NCBI RefSeq assembly: GCF_008079445.1 | Contig: NZ_VRYH01000001.1 | Location: 372,001 to 436,000 of the forward strand | Direction: 5' to 3' | Source of the DNA: Aidingimonas lacisalsi | GTDB taxonomy: Bacteria; Pseudomonadota; Gammaproteobacteria; Pseudomonadales; Halomonadaceae | Length of the DNA: 64,000 nt | Part shown: piece by piece, positions 60,415 to 64,000 of the stretch | How the letters are laid out: each line of letters starts with the position of its first letter | Position numbering within the stretch: position 1 is the stretch's first letter | Position numbers and translations under genes: made by a program | The notes under the pieces: generated by a model | Databases searched by the model: none | Told to the model about the DNA's origin: nothing | The model's input: only the letters and a program-made list of their open reading frames with translations

Positions 60415-61607
60415 TGCACGATGGGATAACTGGCTTGCCAGCCCCGCCGACTGCCGATGGAAGCGGCGGTGGCCAGTTCGAGACGTAACAGTTCACCGCC
60501 GGCCTGCTGATGCCAATGGGACAGCAGGGCCTCGGACTCCAGCGTCACCGCATTGGCCACCAGACGCACGCCGGCCGGCAGACGTTGCCACAGCGTGTCA
60601 AGCAGCGTCTCCGACAATCCGCCCCCGACGAAGACCGCATCGGGCGGCGAGCGATCGCCCAGTGCCTCAGGGGCGCTTCCTTCCACCACCTCGAGCCAGT
60701 CGACGCCCAACAGGCGCGCATTGCGCTCCGCCCGCGCCGCACGCTCACTGGCACGCTCGAAGGCCACGGCCTGGTTGTCCGGATGGGCCAGCAGCCACTC
60801 GATGACAATCGAACCCGACCCCGTTCCGATATCCCACAACCGCTCCCCCGGTGTCGGTGCCAAGGCCGCCAGGGTCATGGCGCGCACGGTCTGCTTGGTG
60901 ATCTGGCCGTCGTGTTCGAACCAGTCATCCGCGCGACCGGCGGTCAGCGGCAAGACCGGCCCATCCCCGGCCACGTCCAGGCCCACCGCAACCGGGTGGA
61001 GAATATCGTCTGGCAGGGAGGTATCGGCCTGCACGGTGCGGATGCGCTCGCCGTCACCGCCCAGCGCTTCCAGTACATGCAGCCGAGAGGCGCCGAAACC
61101 GAAGCGCACCAGCCAGCCGGCCAGTTCGATCACGGCGGCCCCGTCCTTCACCAGCACCAGCAAGCGCCGTTCGCGCTGCAGGTAAGGCCGGATCCGTGTC
61201 AGGGGCTTGGCATGCAGGCCCAGGCAGGTACAGCCTTGCAGTGGCCAGCCCAGACGTGATGCGGCCAGGCTGAAGGTGGAGGGTGATGGCAGTGCCCGCC
61301 ACTCTCGCTCATCCAGGTCGCGCGCCAGGCTGGTCCCTGCCCCGAACCAGAACGGATCGCCGGATACCAGCATGACGACCCGGCGGCCGCGCTCGGCCAA
61401 TAGTTGGGGGATACCGTCCGCGAAAGGTACCGGCCATTCCCGCACCTCGGCAGCCAAAGGCGGCAACAGGCGCAGATGACGACGTGCGCCAAAGACCACC
61501 TCGGCACCTTCCAGCGCGCTGCGGCTTGCCGCTGTGAGTCCCTCTGTGCCACTCTCCCCCCAGCCTAGAATCGTCAGCCAGGGAGCGTCGTCAACGTCAG
61601 CCATCAT
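60396..61607 (-). CDS. cobL: Precorrin-6Y C5,15-methyltransferase (decarboxylating)
   Basis: About 403 residues, a natural fusion of a CbiE-like methyltransferase (ILGWGESGTEGLTAASRSALEGAEVVFGARRHLRLLP, VSGDPFWFGAGTSLAR) and a CbiT-like domain (GERLWDIGTGSGSIVIEWLLAHP, PDAVFVGGGLSE). It adds two methyl groups and removes the C12 acetate carboxyl. The ATG at 61607 is preceded by GGGAT; a second ATG follows directly. Confidence 0.94.
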   Translation of the reverse strand: MMADVDDAPWLTILGWGESGTEGLTAASRSALEGAEVVFGARRHLRLLPPLAAEVREWPVPFADGIPQLLAERGRRVVMLVSGDPFWFGAGTSLARDLDEREWRALPSPSTFSLAASRLGWPLQGCTCLGLHAKPLTRIRPYLQRERRLLVLVKDGAAVIELAGWLVRFGFGASRLHVLEALGGDGERIRTVQADTSLPDDILHPVAVGLDVAGDGPVLPLTAGRADDWFEHDGQITKQTVRAMTLAALAPTPGERLWDIGTGSGSIVIEWLLAHPDNQAVAFERASERAARAERNARLLGVDWLEVVEGSAPEALGDRSPPDAVFVGGGLSETLLDTLWQRLPAGVRLVANAVTLESEALLSHWHQQAGGELLRLELATAASIGSRRGWQASYPIVQWRVTR

Positions 61608-61861
61608 CTGAATCCCAGTAACGGAGATGAGCTGTTCCGGCGCCAAGCCTCCGCGAGGGCGCTGTAAACCCCTCCATGGGCGCTACTTTTGCCCTGCGGC
61701 GCTATCGCTTCCTGCGCCGCTTGCAGGACCGGGGTTGGCCATCCGTGGCCAGCCCGTTCGGCGGGGTCCGCCTCACCCATGGCAAAAGACCCTCGCTCCG
61801 CCTTGTCCCCGGCGTTCATCTTGCCAACAGCTTGAATGGGAAAGGAGCTCAAGAAGCCCCA
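61608..61861. other. GC-rich hairpin-dense spacer between cobL and cobK
   Basis: Divergent intergenic stretch with many short inverted repeats, for example TTGGCC/GGCCAG around 61736-61760 and GCGGC/GCCGC around 61690-61720. No cobalamin riboswitch core could be fitted. It could be a dispersed intergenic repeat. Ribosome-binding site AAAGGAG for cobK is at about 61842-61848. Confidence 0.4.
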
Positions 61862-62608
61862 ATGAAAGTCCTGATCCTGGGGGGCACCTCTGAAGCCAGT
61901 GCCCTGGCCAGCGCCCTGGCCGAACGCTCGATTCCCACCCTGTTCAGCTATGCCGGCCGGGTAACCGTGCCCAGACCGCAGCCAGTGCCTACCCGCGTCG
62001 GCGGTTTTGGCGGTGTGGCAGGTCTGAGCGCCTTCATCACAGAGCAGCGCATCACCCATCTGGTCGATGCCACTCACCCCTTTGCCGAACGCATGAGCCA
62101 CAACGCCGTCGTCGCATCCCAGCGCAGCGGTATTCACTGCATCGCCCTGACCCGGCCCCCCTGGGAGCCGATGGCCGGCGATCGCTGGACACGGGTCGCC
62201 GATGTCGCGGCGGCGGTGAATGCCCTGGCCGGTCCGCCACAGCGGGTGCTGTTGGCGATCGGGCGCATGCACCTCAATGCCTTCTCGGCCCAGCCCCAGC
62301 ACCACTACCTGCTGAGGTTGGTCGACCATCCCGAGACTCCGCCGCCCCTGCCTCATCACAGTGTGACCCTCGACCGTGGTCCCTTTAGCCTGGATGGCGA
62401 CCTGGCCCTGTTCCGGGAGCATGGCGTCGAATGCCTGGTATGCAAGAATGCCGGCGGCACCGGTGCGGTCGCCAAGCTCACCGCGGCTCGCCAACTGGGC
62501 CTGGCGGTGGTGATGATCGAGCGGCCGGCATCCCCTCCGCGTCAGGAAGCCCACGGCGTCGACACGGTCCTGGATTGGCTCGGTCATGATGCCGAACGCG
62601 GCGTATAG
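61862..62608 (+). CDS. cobK: Precorrin-6A reductase
   Basis: A 248-residue enzyme reducing precorrin-6A to dihydroprecorrin-6. Seen: MKVLILGGTSEASALASALAERSIPTLFSYAGRV, RVGGFGGVAGLSAFITEQRITHLVDATHPFAERMSHNAVVAS and CKNAGGTGAVAKLTAARQLGLAVVMIERP. The only plus-strand cob gene here; its 3' end overlaps the convergent cobJ by 25 bp. Confidence 0.94.
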   Translation: MKVLILGGTSEASALASALAERSIPTLFSYAGRVTVPRPQPVPTRVGGFGGVAGLSAFITEQRITHLVDATHPFAERMSHNAVVASQRSGIHCIALTRPPWEPMAGDRWTRVADVAAAVNALAGPPQRVLLAIGRMHLNAFSAQPQHHYLLRLVDHPETPPPLPHHSVTLDRGPFSLDGDLALFREHGVECLVCKNAGGTGAVAKLTAARQLGLAVVMIERPASPPRQEAHGVDTVLDWLGHDAERGV

Positions 62609-63333
62609 ACCCACGCCCCCCCATGGTATTCGAGATACCGCGTCTGGCTGGATCCCACCATCACCAGGGTGCGCATGTCGGCCATATCCGGTGTGGCCTC
62701 GTCGAGGGTCGTGACCCGCAGGGTTTCCTGCGGTGTGGAAACGGCCCGCGCGAACATGATCGGGCGTCGCGGCCCACAGACCTCCCGCAGCACCTGCAGC
62801 GCGCGGCCGAACCCCTCCGGCCGAGCCCGGGAGCGAGGATTGTAGAAGGCCATGGCCAAATCCGCCTCCGCAGCCAGCCGCAGACGCTTCTCGATCAGGG
62901 CCCAGGGCTTGAGGTTGTCGGACAGATTGAGGCAACAGAAATCATGTCCCAGCGGCGCCCCAAGCCGTGCACTGGCCGCCAGCATGGCGGAGATGCCCGG
63001 CAATACCTGGATGTCCAGCGCTCGCCAATCGGACCCAGCCGCCTCCAGCGCCTCGAACAACGCCGCGGCCATGGCGAACACGCCCGGGTCTCCCGACGAA
63101 ACCACGACGACCCGGTGGCCGTCGGCGGTCATTTGTAGCGCCTGTTCCGCCCGCCGTATCTCCTCGCGGTTGTCCGATCCGTGGCGCACAAGCCCCGGGC
63201 GTGGCGCCACCCGTTCGACATAGGGCACATAGCCCACCACATCGGTGGCATCCGCCAACGCAGCCGATACCTCCGGCGTGACCATCGCCTCGGCACCCGG
63301 GCCCAGGCCAACGATCTTCAGCCACCCTTTCAT
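62584..63333 (-). CDS. cobJ: Precorrin-3B C17-methyltransferase
   Basis: A 249-residue methyltransferase doing C17 methylation and ring contraction. Seen: LKIVGLGPGAEAMVTPEVSAALADATDVVGYVPYVERV, VVSSGDPGVFAMAAALFEAL, VLPGISAMLAASARLGAPLGHDFCCLNLSDNLKPW and FYNPRSRARPEGF. Overlaps cobI by 4 bp. Confidence 0.95.
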   Translation of the reverse strand: MKGWLKIVGLGPGAEAMVTPEVSAALADATDVVGYVPYVERVAPRPGLVRHGSDNREEIRRAEQALQMTADGHRVVVVSSGDPGVFAMAAALFEALEAAGSDWRALDIQVLPGISAMLAASARLGAPLGHDFCCLNLSDNLKPWALIEKRLRLAAEADLAMAFYNPRSRARPEGFGRALQVLREVCGPRRPIMFARAVSTPQETLRVTTLDEATPDMADMRTLVMVGSSQTRYLEYHGGAWVYTPRSAS

Positions 63334-64000
63334 GGCCGTCTCCCGTTGCCATGAATCACCAGGATGGAAAAATACGGCACGCTGTCGCCGGCATCGCTGA
63401 ACGGCCGCACCCGCTCCTGCGGCATGGCGGCGTATTCGATCAGCCAGGCCTCATCCGCCCGGCCGGCCCGGGCCAACGCCCGTCGAAGCTTGTCCAGGTT
63501 GCGCCCGATCTTCATCACCACCAGAGCGTCGGCCCCCGCGATGCGCTCGACCAGCATCGCCTCCGGCAGGGTGCCCATCAGCACGGTCATGATGTCGTCG
63601 CCCCAGGTCACGGGTTGCCCGGTGGCGGTCCAGGCGGCGGACATACCCGTGATGCCGGGCACGACCGATACCGGTACCTGCCCCTGCAGGCGGGTATAGA
63701 GGTGCATGAAGGAGCCGTAGAAGAACGGATCGCCTTCGCACAACACCACCACATCGCGGCCGGCATCGGTTATCTCGGTCAGTTGAGCGACGCTTTTTTC
63801 ATAAAAGGCCGACAGCAGTTCGTTGTAACGCGGGTCGTCGAACGGAATCTCGGTGGTGACCGGGTATTCCATCGGCAACTCGATGGCTTCGGCTGCCATC
63901 ATGCCGTCCACGATACTGCGGGCGTGACCGCTCCGGCCCTTCTTGCGGAAAAAGGCGACATGCGAGGCCCCACGGATCAGCCGATCCGCCCTGACGCTCA
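63330..64000 (-). CDS. cobI: Precorrin-2 C20-methyltransferase (5'-truncated by window)
   Basis: The frame stays open to base 64000, so the N-terminus (including the first glycine-rich motif) is outside. Visible: VAFFRKKGRSGHARSIVDG, ELPMEYPVTTEIPFDD, DVVVLCEGDPFFYGSFMHLYTRL, VVPGITGMSAAWTATGQPVTWGDD and the end ILVIHGNGRRP. It methylates precorrin-2 at C20. Overlaps cobJ by 4 bp as first gene in the cobIJ pair seen. Confidence 0.93.
   Translation of the reverse strand, partial: SVRADRLIRGASHVAFFRKKGRSGHARSIVDGMMAAEAIELPMEYPVTTEIPFDDPRYNELLSAFYEKSVAQLTEITDAGRDVVVLCEGDPFFYGSFMHLYTRLQGQVPVSVVPGITGMSAAWTATGQPVTWGDDIMTVLMGTLPEAMLVERIAGADALVVMKIGRNLDKLRRALARAGRADEAWLIEYAAMPQERVRPFSDAGDSVPYFSILVIHGNGRRP

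Noticed and set aside
61608-61861. Cobalamin riboswitch before cobK or cobL
   Set aside because: The GCCACTG and AGGAGACCTGCC-like core segments could not be found on either strand.
61604-62935. A 443-codon minus-strand frame across cobK and the cobL/cobK spacer
   Set aside because: It is antisense to the clear cobK gene and has no recognisable domain; high GC explains its length.

Overview
The window looks like a chromosomal segment of a moderately GC-rich gammaproteobacterium, most likely a Halomonas-type member of the Oceanospirillales. The basis is gene content and order: gmk-rpoZ-spoT-ridA, oxyR-recG, a HU gene, a rubredoxin-reductase-like gene, ubiC-ubiA, phoB-phoR and phoU-pstBACS run in nearly the order known from Pseudomonas. 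An aerobic (CobF/CobK/CobM type) cobalamin cluster, an orphan TRAP binding protein and a HexR regulator are added. The genus is an inference; no rRNA or tRNA gene was recognised.

Layout. (1) 1-5926: end of a defence-island-like operon, a giant SF2 helicase with zinc clusters, DUF1998 and a nuclease-like segment (DruE-like, cut by the window edge), coupled by a 4-bp overlap to a RelE/ParE-fold plus UvrD-type helicase fusion. (2) About 6000-9820: a low-GC satellite-like mobile element with a YagK/YfjJ replication-type protein, an AlpA regulator, a ribbon-helix-helix-like protein preceded by five 13-bp direct repeats, and a decayed tyrosine integrase next to repeated TGGGGAGTA sites. (3) About 9900-13160: an insertion-sequence graveyard (at least three IS3-family remnants, a possible IS30 start, the tail of a LysR gene) around one intact PmtA-like methyltransferase. 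(4) 13260-19282: a sugar/polyol operon (PfkB kinase, sugar transporter, two SDR dehydrogenases) with a divergent LacI regulator and a broken kinase pseudogene. (5) 19283-24520: katG and two MFS transporters. (6) 24670-33323: gmk, rpoZ, spoT, ridA, thpR, a PagL-type lipid A deacylase, an epimerase-like protein, oxyR and recG. (7) 33329-39298: YccS-like FUSC protein, an SCP2-like small protein, HU, an FAD reductase, ubiC and ubiA. (8) 39366-47719: phosphate regulon (phoBR, phoU-pstBACS) with cysZ between; two Pho boxes are visible. (9) 47843-55525: thioesterase, TRAP binding protein, uvrD, hexR, a PA3496-like small protein, an NSS transporter and a DUF72 protein. (10) 55589-64000: cobalamin biosynthesis (cobQ, bluB, cobO, cobF, cobM, cobE, cobL, cobK, cobJ and a truncated cobI).

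Functionally, regions 5-10 are ordinary core metabolism and regulation: stringent response, peroxide defence, ubiquinone entry, phosphate sensing and uptake, corrin synthesis. The accessory half (1-19.3 kb) holds the signals most worth following: the RelE-UvrD/DruE-like pair, the 13-bp repeat array with its adjacent RHH-like gene, and the traces of repeated integration and decay.
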